From NCBI RefSeq assembly GCF_040438925.1, contig NZ_CP159258.1:2370001-2434000 (forward strand): a stretch of DNA of 64,000 nt, read 5' to 3'. Position numbers and translations under genes: made by a program. Below the pieces are notes generated by a model. The model was not told the DNA's origin and ran no database searches. It saw only the letters and a list, made by a program, of their open reading frames with translations. This DNA comes from Pseudomonas sp. MYb327. GTDB taxonomy: Bacteria > Pseudomonadota > Gammaproteobacteria > Pseudomonadales > Pseudomonadaceae. Positions within the stretch are counted from its first letter, which is position 1; every line of letters starts with the position of its first letter. This document shows positions 55,042-63,739 of this stretch, piece by piece.

Positions 55042-55776
55042 ATGCTCCCCATTGCCAGTGGAGAAGACATTGGAATGTTTAACCTCCAAACATCAAGGCG
55101 ACAAATTTCACCCCACTTGCTCGTCCTGGGACTGATGTTGGCTGCATTTTTCTCTCAGGCCTCATATGCCGGCGATCAAGGCACAAAAGCCTTCTCCAGC
55201 CTGTTCCCTTTACTCGCGCAGATATCCGACCAGAATCACCCGGTCAATCAACCGCTTGAACATGAAGTAAATAAATTGGCTAACGGCTTTTCGGCTATTG
55301 CCAGAGAAATGGATGGCATGAACAAACCGGTGCCAGGAATATTTATGTCAGCCATTGATGCTTATCGAGAACAACTTCTGCGAGCACTGAATGTCGGTAG
55401 CGCGCAGGAGACAACAGCGCTCCTTAAAGAGGTCAGTGAGGATACTGAAATCAAACGTCACTACCTGGTTGCGACATCAGGATTTTCCGGATTCGATCGA
55501 CCGATGCTGGTGGAAGTCAGCGTCATGACCTTCCGCGGTGACAAAAGTGAGCCTGGGTACACTGTCACCTGCAATTCGTTTCGCGATGTAGTGAACAAAG
55601 GTGATGCACGCTTTCCATTCGCTTCCGACACTAACAATGCCTCCTTACCTTTACCTCCAGGCCGCTACCGCCTGCAGATTTATAAAGGACAGACACTCGT
55701 GCACAGTCGGGACATCCGCGTGGGTTTAAGTTCGAAAACTTCAGAGGAGGTAAAAATAGATGTCTCGAACTTCTGA
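55042..55776 (+). CDS. Exported protein of unknown function, cassette gene 1
   Basis: A 244-residue protein. Residues about 25-43 (LLVLGLMLAAFFSQASYAG) form a signal peptide. An alpha-helical region follows (about 48-150), then a beta-rich C-terminal domain (about 155-244) with LPLPPGRYRLQIYKGQTLVHSRDIRVG, resembling PEGA-type or other beta-sandwich modules. An alternative start at 55075 gives a more usual signal length. It overlaps the next gene by 17 bases. I recognise no family. Codon use is AT-richer than in the gallate genes. Confidence 0.65.
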   Translation: MLPIASGEDIGMFNLQTSRRQISPHLLVLGLMLAAFFSQASYAGDQGTKAFSSLFPLLAQISDQNHPVNQPLEHEVNKLANGFSAIAREMDGMNKPVPGIFMSAIDAYREQLLRALNVGSAQETTALLKEVSEDTEIKRHYLVATSGFSGFDRPMLVEVSVMTFRGDKSEPGYTVTCNSFRDVVNKGDARFPFASDTNNASLPLPPGRYRLQIYKGQTLVHSRDIRVGLSSKTSEEVKIDVSNF

Positions 55777-56377
55777 CAGCCCTCAACCCGACGTAAAGCG
55801 TATATGGATGCCTCTCCTTTCCCTATCGGCATGGATTGTGGCCACTTTCTGTTCGAGCCTAAGCTTTGCGATAAAGCTGTCATCCAACTCTGACATCGAT
55901 GGGATCGTCCTGGTATGCGCAAATATTTTGGTGGCGCTTGTCATTGGATTTCTTACTCTGTATGCGTATAGAGTGCATCGTCAGAAGGCCAAACATACCT
56001 GGCTCCGCTTGGCGTATATCAGCGCCGCAATATTCTTGATGACCTTTGTTTCTTTTGTGGTCCTTCGCAGTACCTGGACCTGTCAATATACGTCGGACAT
56101 TCGACTTGTTATCGGTCCAACCCCAACACTTGACTTATTGAATTACCTATCAACTTTCGAACCCGCGAACCAACCATCCTGTTCTGAACTCCTTGCCGAC
56201 TATGGTGGGGCAACCGACCGTATGTACGCTCAAACCGAACTGACCATACGCTTCGTTACTCTGGTATTCGCTTTCTTCGCAATGTGGTGTTCATTAGCCT
56301 GCGCGGTTGTTTCAATCGCCTACGGCCTTGGGGCAAATAGAACCCTCTCGCCTAAACGTAAAAGAGGTGTGTCTTGA
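55760..56377 (+). CDS. Membrane protein of unknown function, cassette gene 2
   Basis: A 205-residue protein with four predicted membrane helices: about 17-38, 48-68, 84-103 and 164-190. A loop of about 60 residues (104-163) between helices 3 and 4 holds two Cys (CQYTS and CSELL) that could pair. The N-terminus is hydrophilic and short. Start ATG 55760 has GAGGAGG upstream, inside the end of gene 1, so translation is coupled. No family is recognised. Confidence 0.65.
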   Translation: MSRTSDSPQPDVKRIWMPLLSLSAWIVATFCSSLSFAIKLSSNSDIDGIVLVCANILVALVIGFLTLYAYRVHRQKAKHTWLRLAYISAAIFLMTFVSFVVLRSTWTCQYTSDIRLVIGPTPTLDLLNYLSTFEPANQPSCSELLADYGGATDRMYAQTELTIRFVTLVFAFFAMWCSLACAVVSIAYGLGANRTLSPKRKRGVS

Positions 56378-57978
56378 AGAACATTACGCGCCTGCCAATA
56401 ACCCAACTCTCGGCGCCTGCCATCGCGCTTTTACTTTTTTTTTCATCGAACGCTTGCAGTGACGATATCGGCGATGCTTTTGCGCAAGCACAGCAAATTG
56501 CTGCGCAACGCTGGAAGGTGTCAGCGATCAACCTGCTGCAAGTAGACGGACAAAATATTGCGACAGGAACCGATGGCAACATACTGGCAGGCCATGACTT
56601 TGTGACCCGTTTCACGCGCGATATGACGCCCGCTAATAAAGCTGCCGCGCTCAAATTTGTAATGCTTCACGAAATGGTGCACGTGGCCCAAAAAAATGAC
56701 ATACCAGACGTCTCGCCGGCCGATCCTGCGCGCAAGCCTTTCGAATGCCAAGCGGACATGCTGGCGTCATTGGCGTTTTTCGACTCAATGTTTGAAGACA
56801 AGTCAGATAACCCGGAAATGGGGCCAAAGGCGGCCTTGCCTACAGCACGCTTGCTTAAACAACTCGGTGCTGGTGAAGAGTTGACTACGCCGGTTTCAGC
56901 CAATGGAACGGGTCATCTAGATAAACGCGAGCGTGCTTTAGCGGTGCATTTTGGCTTTTTAAGAGCGTTGTTAAAGTGGATGGACCTTTCCGGGCAAAAA
57001 GGCGATCGGATAGACAAGCTGCGCGCGACATCACATCGATTGCTCGGACCCCAGCACGCCGGTGATGAATATGCATGGAGCACAGGTTTGTGTAATGCAA
57101 TTACCCGAAGCATATCAGACGTTGTCGGAGCACTTTTTTTGAATACAAGCTTCGACGTAGAGGCAGACGCTAAAGCGAACTCCGCCGCCAACTTCGACAA
57201 AAACAGCAACTTTATTTTTACCAACAATACCGCCAGGACCCTCGTCATCCAACTCATTGCAGTTACGGGTGGATACCCCAAGGGAGCACCGGAAAAATAT
57301 GAAGACTATATATTTACCGACGCGTCTTACGGCTCAGTTGAAATACCACCTCGGTCCACCGGAAAAATAGCCATCGGGTACAACTTTTCATCACTGGACT
57401 CAGAACGATACGATTCATTCTTTTGGGAACTTCCATTTGACAAAAACGCTTTAATATCAGCCTCATATACTGGTAAACAACTGGCAAATCCGAACTGCAA
57501 TAGCGGCTGGGAAAATTTGGGCAACAGCGACATAGAGCAAATGGCCGCAGCGATGGTTCGAATCGGTCTGGCGGAGAAGGACGGGTTTTCCTCAATAGTT
57601 TCCAGCCCTCTGTTCCCGGGACAAAATATGCCAATGTTTCATTCATCCATTGAAGTACCCGGAGCCACAGAAGTTACCATTTACCGAAGCTCCTCAAATT
57701 CTTTCGCAACGGCAGAACTCTATTACGGTGACGATTTAAAATTAGCTAATAGCACCTTCGAAAAAACTGCCGAGGCGTTCAAAAAATTGTGTAGCACCGC
57801 AGGAGTAAAATTCTCAGGCAAGGACACTCCCGACGGCGCGTCTCGACACCTAAGAGTCGCCAATTTAACCGGTTATACCGAAGCTAATCTGACGTTACGC
57901 ACAACTGAAAAAGCTGATGATTCCGGGAAAAAGACCAAACGTTATCAGGTCGCATGGGGTATATCTGCGGCGGATTAA
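56374..57978 (+). CDS. Exported HExxH zinc metallopeptidase-like protein, cassette gene 3
   Basis: A 534-residue protein with a TTG start overlapping the gene 2 stop (TTGA) and GAGG upstream. An N-terminal signal (about 10-27, SAPAIALLLFFSSNA) is followed by a domain with HEMVH at 99-103, a zinc-binding HExxH, and FECQADMLA at 123-131, which supplies a third-ligand Glu or Asp as in gluzincins. The C-terminal two thirds hold beta-rich segments (for example NNTARTLVIQLIAVTGGYPKG and SSSNSFATAELYYGDDL). No known family is clear. It is probably a periplasmic or secreted protease or a degenerate relative. Confidence 0.7.
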   Translation: MKNITRLPITQLSAPAIALLLFFSSNACSDDIGDAFAQAQQIAAQRWKVSAINLLQVDGQNIATGTDGNILAGHDFVTRFTRDMTPANKAAALKFVMLHEMVHVAQKNDIPDVSPADPARKPFECQADMLASLAFFDSMFEDKSDNPEMGPKAALPTARLLKQLGAGEELTTPVSANGTGHLDKRERALAVHFGFLRALLKWMDLSGQKGDRIDKLRATSHRLLGPQHAGDEYAWSTGLCNAITRSISDVVGALFLNTSFDVEADAKANSAANFDKNSNFIFTNNTARTLVIQLIAVTGGYPKGAPEKYEDYIFTDASYGSVEIPPRSTGKIAIGYNFSSLDSERYDSFFWELPFDKNALISASYTGKQLANPNCNSGWENLGNSDIEQMAAAMVRIGLAEKDGFSSIVSSPLFPGQNMPMFHSSIEVPGATEVTIYRSSSNSFATAELYYGDDLKLANSTFEKTAEAFKKLCSTAGVKFSGKDTPDGASRHLRVANLTGYTEANLTLRTTEKADDSGKKTKRYQVAWGISAAD

Positions 57979-58004
57979 CGCGTAGCGCGACGCGGGAGAA
58001 ATCC

Positions 58005-60311
58005 GTGAAAAACATGCTTGCGTTAATCCAACAATCACTCCGTTTTATGACCACCAGCCATAGACGCTCAGTGGCCCTCCTTTGTTTTGTATTTTGTGGG
58101 TCAACCATTTCACTCGCCTCAATCGCAGCAGAGTCAGAGTGCAAAAATCCCTTGCTTGTAGAAGAACCCAGCACCCTTGGTATGAACTTTTCGATTTCCA
58201 CGGACAGAACTCTGGTTGCCACTGACGCTGTTGACGGGTTTGGTGCAGTGATGGACGTCACCGTGCGCAGCCTGCCATCGGGTGACGCTATTCGACGCTG
58301 GTCCTTCCCGAAGGAAAGCCTGAAGAATTTGTGTTTCGTCGACAAGAGTCGATTACTGATGGTGGGTAGTGACTCAGGCACCCTTCGAATTCTTAATCCG
58401 GATACGGGCGAGGTCTTGACCCGACTTAACGAGGGGGTTCTGTCGCCGATCCTCGGGTTCGATTGTCCTGCCAATGGCGGTGCCACGGTTTCACAATATG
58501 CTATCCCGCGCGGAACGATAGAGTGGCTATCCGCAACCCTGGAACCATCTGGAAAGTTCGAAACCGGTCCCGGCGCTACTTTGGTGGCATCGGCTGCGTT
58601 GCGGGATCGAGCGTTAGCGCTAAAGAAAGTCGAGCTAGCGGAGCAATCCCCGTCATTAGAGAATTTATTGAACGATGAACCAGAGGACACCCAGGCCTCA
58701 ACACGTTACGAGCTACTCATGGTCAGCGCTCAGAACAATGCCGTGATATGGCAGCATGAATTAAAAGAAACACCGTTGGATACCGTGGTGATGGATCCGT
58801 CTGGCAATGTAGGTGCGTGGATGGATGAAGAGGGATTTCTTCACATCATCAACACACACGATGGAAAAGAAACCGCTCGCGTTCAAATTGCAGAACTTTC
58901 GTTTCCGCACTTCACCTTTAGCGGTAACGGACGGTTTCTGGCCATTTCAGAGATGGGCGAGTGGCATTCGTATGTGATCGATACCAGCTCTGGCAAGATC
59001 GTCAATCAGACACAAACGGCAGAAATTCTGGCACTGAACGAAGACAGTAGCCCGCTCATGCAACGAAAGTCCGGAGACGAAGGCATTGAAATCTTCTTCA
59101 GTGGAACAAATGGCGCGGATGCACCCCACATTAAAGGTCGTTTACAGACGCCTACGCTTGTCTCCCAGCCATTAGGCCGACTCTTTCTCAGCGGCCAGAA
59201 TTTTGATTACTTATTCAGCGTAAAAGACCGGAAAATTACACAGTTACTCAAGCCTGGCGACGTGATTGTCACGGTTGCAGCCAGCATGACTCCGGATGAT
59301 GTCTTACGAATTTACGAGCGCTCCGATGGCGACTTTTCTATCGGAACGCAAGACGGCAAAGATGAACTGGCCCGATTACCTCCAAAATCCAGGGGCTTGG
59401 CGGTTGCTACATCCGGCGGTGACTATGGCCTGCTGATGGCGTCCGTCAACGCAGATGATCTCGAACGAATTAAAACCGCCGTGGAGGCCTGGTCAAACAC
59501 ACTTGATGATAAGGGTGAACTGGCCGAGCTCAACAAAGTGCTGACCTCCACGAATACCACCCTTTATCAATTGGACTTCAGCGGCGCAGCTACACAGATT
59601 CAGTCGTTCAAAGGCGCAGTGTCGGCTATGGAAATCAACGACGATCAGACGGCAATTGCCAGGTTCCAAGCCCCTAACCTACAAGTATTCGGCGCCAAGA
59701 GTGGCCGAAGCGAATTCAAAACGACCATTTCTGATGTCACGACTTCAATCAGGTTTTCACCGACTCGATCCTGGATAGCTTTTACCCGTGACTCGGGAAT
59801 TGAGGTGTGGGACTGGCGCAAAGACAGTGTGGTAACAAAAATCAGCCGCGAGAGGGCACTGGACGACGGCTTCGAATTTTCCGCCGACGGCAACTCGCTC
59901 ATATATGCCGACGGTGCGAGTGTACACATCACAGCATTGTCATCGTCCGAACCCCAAGGGCGCCCAGCAACGCGCCAAGAAGTTACCAGTTATAACGCCG
60001 ACGGAGCAGTACAGGCGATAGCGCCGCTGAACGATCAATTCTTTGCCGGTATATCCAGTTCCGGGGCTGTGAATGTCTGGAAAATCGGCCAGTCAGCATC
60101 AGTGGCGCGAATCGTGTTTGAAAAAAACGGTACCTGGACTGTATTTGACAACAAAGGCCGCTTTGACACTTCCTCCATTGAGACTAACCGCGCACTCCAT
60201 GTTTTAAGCACGGGTAGCGCAGCGACTCAACTCAATCCAAGCGATTGTCGCGACAGTGTATGGGTCCCTGGATTGCTCAATGAAATATTCGGACAACCCG
60301 GTGAATTGTGA
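58005..60311 (+). CDS. Exported beta-propeller protein with caspase-linked C-terminal motif, cassette gene 4
   Basis: A 768-residue protein read from a GTG with GGGAG upstream; an ATG at 57954 would overlap gene 3 and add 17 residues. A signal peptide lies around residues 16-40 (SVALLCFVFCGSTISLASIAAE). Many WD40/Kelch-like strands follow (for example GNGRFLAISEMGEWHSYVIDTSSGKI, TRSWIAFTRDSGIEVWDWRKDS). The tail has WTVFDNKGRFDTSSIETNRALH and WVPGLLNEIFG, the pattern that usually precedes or follows a caspase-like (C14) domain in propeller-caspase proteins, but no caspase domain is present. Function unknown. Confidence 0.7.
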   Translation: MKNMLALIQQSLRFMTTSHRRSVALLCFVFCGSTISLASIAAESECKNPLLVEEPSTLGMNFSISTDRTLVATDAVDGFGAVMDVTVRSLPSGDAIRRWSFPKESLKNLCFVDKSRLLMVGSDSGTLRILNPDTGEVLTRLNEGVLSPILGFDCPANGGATVSQYAIPRGTIEWLSATLEPSGKFETGPGATLVASAALRDRALALKKVELAEQSPSLENLLNDEPEDTQASTRYELLMVSAQNNAVIWQHELKETPLDTVVMDPSGNVGAWMDEEGFLHIINTHDGKETARVQIAELSFPHFTFSGNGRFLAISEMGEWHSYVIDTSSGKIVNQTQTAEILALNEDSSPLMQRKSGDEGIEIFFSGTNGADAPHIKGRLQTPTLVSQPLGRLFLSGQNFDYLFSVKDRKITQLLKPGDVIVTVAASMTPDDVLRIYERSDGDFSIGTQDGKDELARLPPKSRGLAVATSGGDYGLLMASVNADDLERIKTAVEAWSNTLDDKGELAELNKVLTSTNTTLYQLDFSGAATQIQSFKGAVSAMEINDDQTAIARFQAPNLQVFGAKSGRSEFKTTISDVTTSIRFSPTRSWIAFTRDSGIEVWDWRKDSVVTKISRERALDDGFEFSADGNSLIYADGASVHITALSSSEPQGRPATRQEVTSYNADGAVQAIAPLNDQFFAGISSSGAVNVWKIGQSASVARIVFEKNGTWTVFDNKGRFDTSSIETNRALHVLSTGSAATQLNPSDCRDSVWVPGLLNEIFGQPGEL

Positions 60312-60442
60312 TCCACCGTATTCAGAAAGATCGCGACAAGTTTTCCAGCAAATCAAGTAACCGCCCAATCCGTAAGTGGCCGAAGCCATCGACAAACTGG
60401 GGTTCTTCATTCTCAAATTGCAATGTTGCCCGGAGTCATGAC

Positions 60443-60721
60443 ATGAACGAATACCAACCCATGAACTGCGACCTGCATGACTATCTCGAGATCGCCTGCA
60501 TGCATGGTTATCAACTGGATATCGAGTTGAAGGATGGTGCAGGTTTGCAGGCCAAAGCGCTGACCACGCGAACCTCCAGCGAGAAGGAAGAATTCCTCCT
60601 CGTCGAAAACGCTGATGGCCAGCAGGAGATCCGTCTGGATCAACTGCTGGCCATCACTCCGCTGGATGCCAACGCGCAGTTCGGTCGGGTGTTGCTCACG
60701 GATGCCGTCTGCAGGTTTTAG
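60443..60721 (+). CDS. Rho-binding antiterminator (Rof-like)
   Basis: A 92-residue protein, MNEYQPMNCDLHDYLEIACMHGYQLDIELKDG, close to the Rof (YaeO) family that binds Rho factor and inhibits termination. Start 60443 is chosen from homology; the in-frame start at 60308 belongs to the preceding region. It lies just downstream of the cassette and is probably unrelated to it, since its base use is like that of ordinary Pseudomonas genes. Confidence 0.85.
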   Translation: MNEYQPMNCDLHDYLEIACMHGYQLDIELKDGAGLQAKALTTRTSSEKEEFLLVENADGQQEIRLDQLLAITPLDANAQFGRVLLTDAVCRF

Positions 60722-60729
60722 CGGCAATC

Positions 60730-60895
60730 TCAGACCAGCGACATCCCGCCATCCACGTGCAATTCAATGCCGTTGACGAACGAACTGTCGCTGGACGCCA
60801 GGTACAACGCTGCCTGCGCCAGTTCTTCGGACTCGCCCAGACGACCTGCAGGGATAATGTCCGCCATCATCTGCATAAACCCTTTGATGCCAATC
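60730..60895 (-). pseudogene. 3' remnant of a short-chain dehydrogenase/reductase gene
   Basis: The minus strand encodes [53 protein letters not shown], the standard SDR C-terminus (about 55 residues). The N-terminal Rossmann part (about 190 residues) is absent. At about 60885-60900 the sequence switches into a LysR fragment on the other strand, so the gene was truncated by deletion. Confidence 0.8.
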
Positions 60896-61392
60896 GCTAT
60901 CAACTGAATGGGCGAACCCTGCCCATCGTCTTTGAAAACGGTGAAACCCTGGTCCCGCGTGGACGTATCGGCCTGGATTCGGGCTTCGGCCTGCGCGCCG
61001 CCGCGCTGGGCGGCATGGGCATCGCCTACTTGATGCAATGCACCGTGCAGCAAGATCTGGATTCAGGCGCGCTTCAGCAAGTGCTGGCCGAGCAGCGCCT
61101 GCCGTCGCTGGCGATTCATTCGCTGCACGCGTTTGGCGCGCTCACACCGATACGGATCAAGTTGTTTGCCGACTTTGTTCAGCAAGAGTTACTGCGCATG
61201 GGCGGGCGTCAAACCTTGAGTCATACGATCACCTCAAATCAATCGTCAATCGACATTACCCACCCAAGCCCCGCAAAACCTTCGATACAGCGTTTTACCC
61301 TTGTCCATTTAAATCAAACGAGGTACAAACGGCATCAAGTTGTACGACAACATAATAAAGACACTCGCCCACTGTCGCGGTGGTGCATTTGA
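60896..61392 (+). pseudogene. 3' remnant of a LysR-family regulator gene
   Basis: The plus strand encodes [52 protein letters not shown], matching the effector domain of a LysR protein from about residue 210 onward. The HTH part is missing. The frame stays open to 61392, beyond the usual LysR end. It is read away from the SDR remnant, as if both were once divergent from a shared promoter that is now gone. Confidence 0.78.
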
Positions 61393-61406
61393 TTCGAGAA
61401 CCTGCC

Positions 61407-62387
61407 ATGACCCGCATGACCTCCATGGATGAAGCGCCTGCGCCCTTTCCTCGCCACCTCGCCGTATTGATTTTGCTCTGCATGGGATGTGCCTTCGCCG
61501 GTAACCATGTGGCGGCCCGTGTAGCATTCGATGATGGTGCCGGGGTGTTGTTGGCGATCCTGATGCGCTCCGGCGGCACGCTGTTGGTATTGGCTGTTTT
61601 GGTGTTGTGGCAACGGCAGAGCCTGCGTTTGCCACCGGGAGCCTGGCGTTGGCAGTTGCTGCTGGGGTTGCTGATTGCCACCCAAAGTCTGTGTTTGTAT
61701 TCGGCGGTCGCGCGGGTGCCGGTGGCGCTGGCATTGCTGGTGGCTAACGTGTTTCCCATCTTGCTCGCACTGCTCACTTGGGCGCTGGGTGGGCCGCGAC
61801 CGAGCGCCCGCACCGCCGCGCTGATGGGTTTGATTTTGCTGGGTCTGGTGTTTGTGCTGGATGTACCGGGTCGCCTCGCATCCAACGCCAGCGCAGGCCC
61901 CGAATGGTTGTTGGGCGTGGCCCTGGCCTTCTGTGCAGCCAGTGTTTTTGCCTGCGCCTTGTGGATCACCGATCACAAATTGCCTCAGGTACGCGGGTCA
62001 GTCCGTAGCCTGCTGACCATTTTTATCGTTTTCAGCAGCGCCAATCTCGCCGGCATGACCGGTGCACTCCCCGGTGGTTTGAACCTGCCGGCCAGCACGA
62101 CCGGTTGGCTGGCACTTGCCACGTTGGTGGTGCTCTACGGCACCGGTTTTATCGTGTTGTTCATGTCGGTGCCACGCCTGAACATGTCGCGAAATGCCCC
62201 GGTAATGAACATCGAGCCCCTGGCCACGCTGTTGATGGGCTGGGTGGTGCTGGACCAGATGCTCAGCGCAGGTCAGGTGCTGGGCGGCGTGATTGTCGTC
62301 ACCGGCATCGTGTTGTTGACCTATCGCAAGACGGCCCACACACCCGGTGCCGCGCGCCCCATTGCTGGTATCCCGAAGCGCAACTAA
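61407..62387 (+). CDS. DMT/EamA-family metabolite exporter
   Basis: A 326-residue membrane protein with ten hydrophobic helices and two EamA repeats (residues about 18-145 and 170-310). The start at 61407 (MTRMTSMDEAPAP) is chosen after the LysR remnant; the upstream frame from 61380 is part of the remnant. Such carriers export amino acids or other metabolites; the substrate is unknown. A terminator follows at 62423. Confidence 0.87.
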   Translation: MTRMTSMDEAPAPFPRHLAVLILLCMGCAFAGNHVAARVAFDDGAGVLLAILMRSGGTLLVLAVLVLWQRQSLRLPPGAWRWQLLLGLLIATQSLCLYSAVARVPVALALLVANVFPILLALLTWALGGPRPSARTAALMGLILLGLVFVLDVPGRLASNASAGPEWLLGVALAFCAASVFACALWITDHKLPQVRGSVRSLLTIFIVFSSANLAGMTGALPGGLNLPASTTGWLALATLVVLYGTGFIVLFMSVPRLNMSRNAPVMNIEPLATLLMGWVVLDQMLSAGQVLGGVIVVTGIVLLTYRKTAHTPGAARPIAGIPKRN

Positions 62388-62422
62388 ACAACCCGCCGAC
62401 CTCAAAAAGCCCCAGATACAAC

Positions 62423-62459
62423 AAAGCCCGCTGAGCCCGTTCCGGTTCGGCGGGCTTTT
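62423..62459. terminator. Intrinsic terminator after the DMT exporter
   Basis: AAAGCCCGC (62423-62431) pairs with GCGGGCTTT (62450-62458) and is followed by T on the plus strand; the minus strand is also rich in T. It is a strong and probably bidirectional terminator. Confidence 0.8.
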
Positions 62460-62552
62460 CGCATTCAACATGACTCTGAACCGTTTGTCGCCAAGGCAAG
62501 AAATGACCTCTTGACGAAAAACGGGTTCTGCGAGAAGATCATTTCCATCGGA

Positions 62553-62567
62553 TGCGATGTGAACGCA
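62553..62567. promoter_or_regulatory. OhrR-type operator 1, TGCGATGT-N3-CGCA
   Basis: TGCGATGT-GAA-CGCA lies 46 bp before the first Ohr gene. The same 12 fixed positions occur before the second Ohr gene (63089-63103), and a related half (CATCGCA, 63677-63683) lies before ohrR. Confidence 0.6.
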
Positions 62568-62612
62568 TACGACACTAAACCAAACCCAATTGCACCGTCG
62601 AGGATTCACCCC

Positions 62613-63065
62613 ATGAGCAAGATCGAAAAAGTCCTGGTTACCGGTAAAACCCACACCACCCTCAACGCCGCTGGCAAAACATCGCGCGGCCATAACGGCA
62701 ACCTCGATATCGAGCTCTCGTCGCCAGGCAATGCCAAACCGGCCCACATTTTCGTCGGCACCCAACCGCACCCGACTGCCGAGCAATTGTTCGCCGGCGC
62801 CTGGTCGGCCTGCTACATCGCCGCCGTTGGCCTGGCTGCCAAAGAATTCAAGGTGGAACTGCCAGCAGACGTGTCGGTAGATATCGAAGTCGATCTGGGC
62901 CAGACCGGTAACGCCTACTTCCTGCAATCGCGGATCACTCTTCGCCTGCCGGGTATCGCACACGATACCGCGACCGCAATCGCCCATGCCGCCGACCAAA
63001 TGTGCCCGTACTCCAAAGCCACTCGCGGCAACATCGACGTGGCCCTGAATGTGATTACCGAGTAA
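62613..63065 (+). CDS. Ohr-family organic hydroperoxide resistance protein, copy 1
   Basis: A 150-residue Ohr/OsmC fold enzyme. The redox pair is Cys67 (GAWSACY) and Cys131 (QMCPYSKATRGN), with Glu57 (AEQL) and Arg25 in the usual places. It reduces organic hydroperoxides using lipoylated proteins. The start at 62613 gives the family length; the frame from 62511 adds 34 unsupported residues. The next gene is a close paralogue, and an OhrR-type gene follows. Confidence 0.93.
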   Translation: MSKIEKVLVTGKTHTTLNAAGKTSRGHNGNLDIELSSPGNAKPAHIFVGTQPHPTAEQLFAGAWSACYIAAVGLAAKEFKVELPADVSVDIEVDLGQTGNAYFLQSRITLRLPGIAHDTATAIAHAADQMCPYSKATRGNIDVALNVITE

Positions 63066-63082
63066 TTTTTCCCGCTATACGT

Positions 63083-63109
63083 ATCGCGTGCGATGTATTC
63101 GCACGCGAT
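63083..63109. promoter_or_regulatory. Perfect palindrome and OhrR-type operator 2 between the Ohr genes
   Basis: ATCGCGTGCGA (63083-63093) pairs perfectly with TCGCACGCGAT (63099-63109) around TGTAT. It contains TGCGATGT-ATT-CGCA (63089-63103), the motif also found before copy 1. It lies 30 bp before copy 2 (63139) and, with no T-tract, reads as an operator and not a terminator. Confidence 0.6.
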
Positions 63110-63138
63110 TTATAACAACGAAATCCGAGGACATCATC

Positions 63139-63591
63139 ATGAGCAAGATCGAAAAAGTACTGGCCACCGGCAAAACCCACACCACCCACAGCAACGCTGA
63201 CTCCACTTTGCGTGGTCATAACGGCAACCTCGACATCGTCTTGTCCTCGCCCGGCAGCGCACAACCGGCACATGTTTTCGCCGCCACCCAACCGCACCCG
63301 AAAGCCGAACAACTGTTCGCCGGCGCGTGGTCGGCGTGCTACACCGCGGCAGTTGGCCTGGTCGCGGCCGAACGCAACATTGCGCTGCCGGCGGACCTGT
63401 CCGTCGACATCGAAGTGGACCTCGGCCAGACCGGTGCGGCGTACTTCCTTCAAGCTCGCCTGACGCTGCGCGCCCCAGGCCTGGCACAGGATGTCGCGAC
63501 CGAATTGGCCCACATCGCCGATTCCATCTGCCCGTACTCCAAGGCAACCCGCGGCAACATTGATGTGGCTCTGAATGTCATCACCGCGTAA
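63139..63591 (+). CDS. Ohr-family organic hydroperoxide resistance protein, copy 2
   Basis: A 150-residue tandem paralogue of copy 1, with the same Cys67 and Cys131. The two share their opening MSKIEKVL and the end RGNIDVALNVIT. The start at 63139 is placed by that match. The duplicated pair with a shared operator motif suggests a duplication that kept its regulation. Confidence 0.94.
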   Translation: MSKIEKVLATGKTHTTHSNADSTLRGHNGNLDIVLSSPGSAQPAHVFAATQPHPKAEQLFAGAWSACYTAAVGLVAAERNIALPADLSVDIEVDLGQTGAAYFLQARLTLRAPGLAQDVATELAHIADSICPYSKATRGNIDVALNVITA

Positions 63592-63676
63592 TGCCCCGAG
63601 CGGCCGGTTCGCCTGGGTCAAACCCGGCACCGGCCGTCGGCCTTTGTTGCTAGACGTATTGGAGCACTTCCGACAC

Positions 63677-63691
63677 CATCGCATACGACGT
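63677..63691. promoter_or_regulatory. Candidate OhrR site upstream of ohrR
   Basis: CATCGCATACGAC overlaps a small palindrome ATACG-A-CGTAT, 49-63 bp before the ohrR start (63740). GCATACGAC also occurs at 62565-62573 before copy 1. The minus-strand reading contains TGCGATG, shared with the Ohr gene operators. Confidence 0.5.
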
Positions 63692-63739
63692 ATAGTTTCT
63701 GCTTTGCAAGACATCCGTCCTTGATCAAAGAGAACGCCC

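Noticed and set aside
60730-61053. 107-residue minus-strand ORF as an intact small SDR protein
   Set aside because: Only the last 55 residues resemble an SDR; the rest is read from the LysR fragment in the opposite strand, so it is a remnant.
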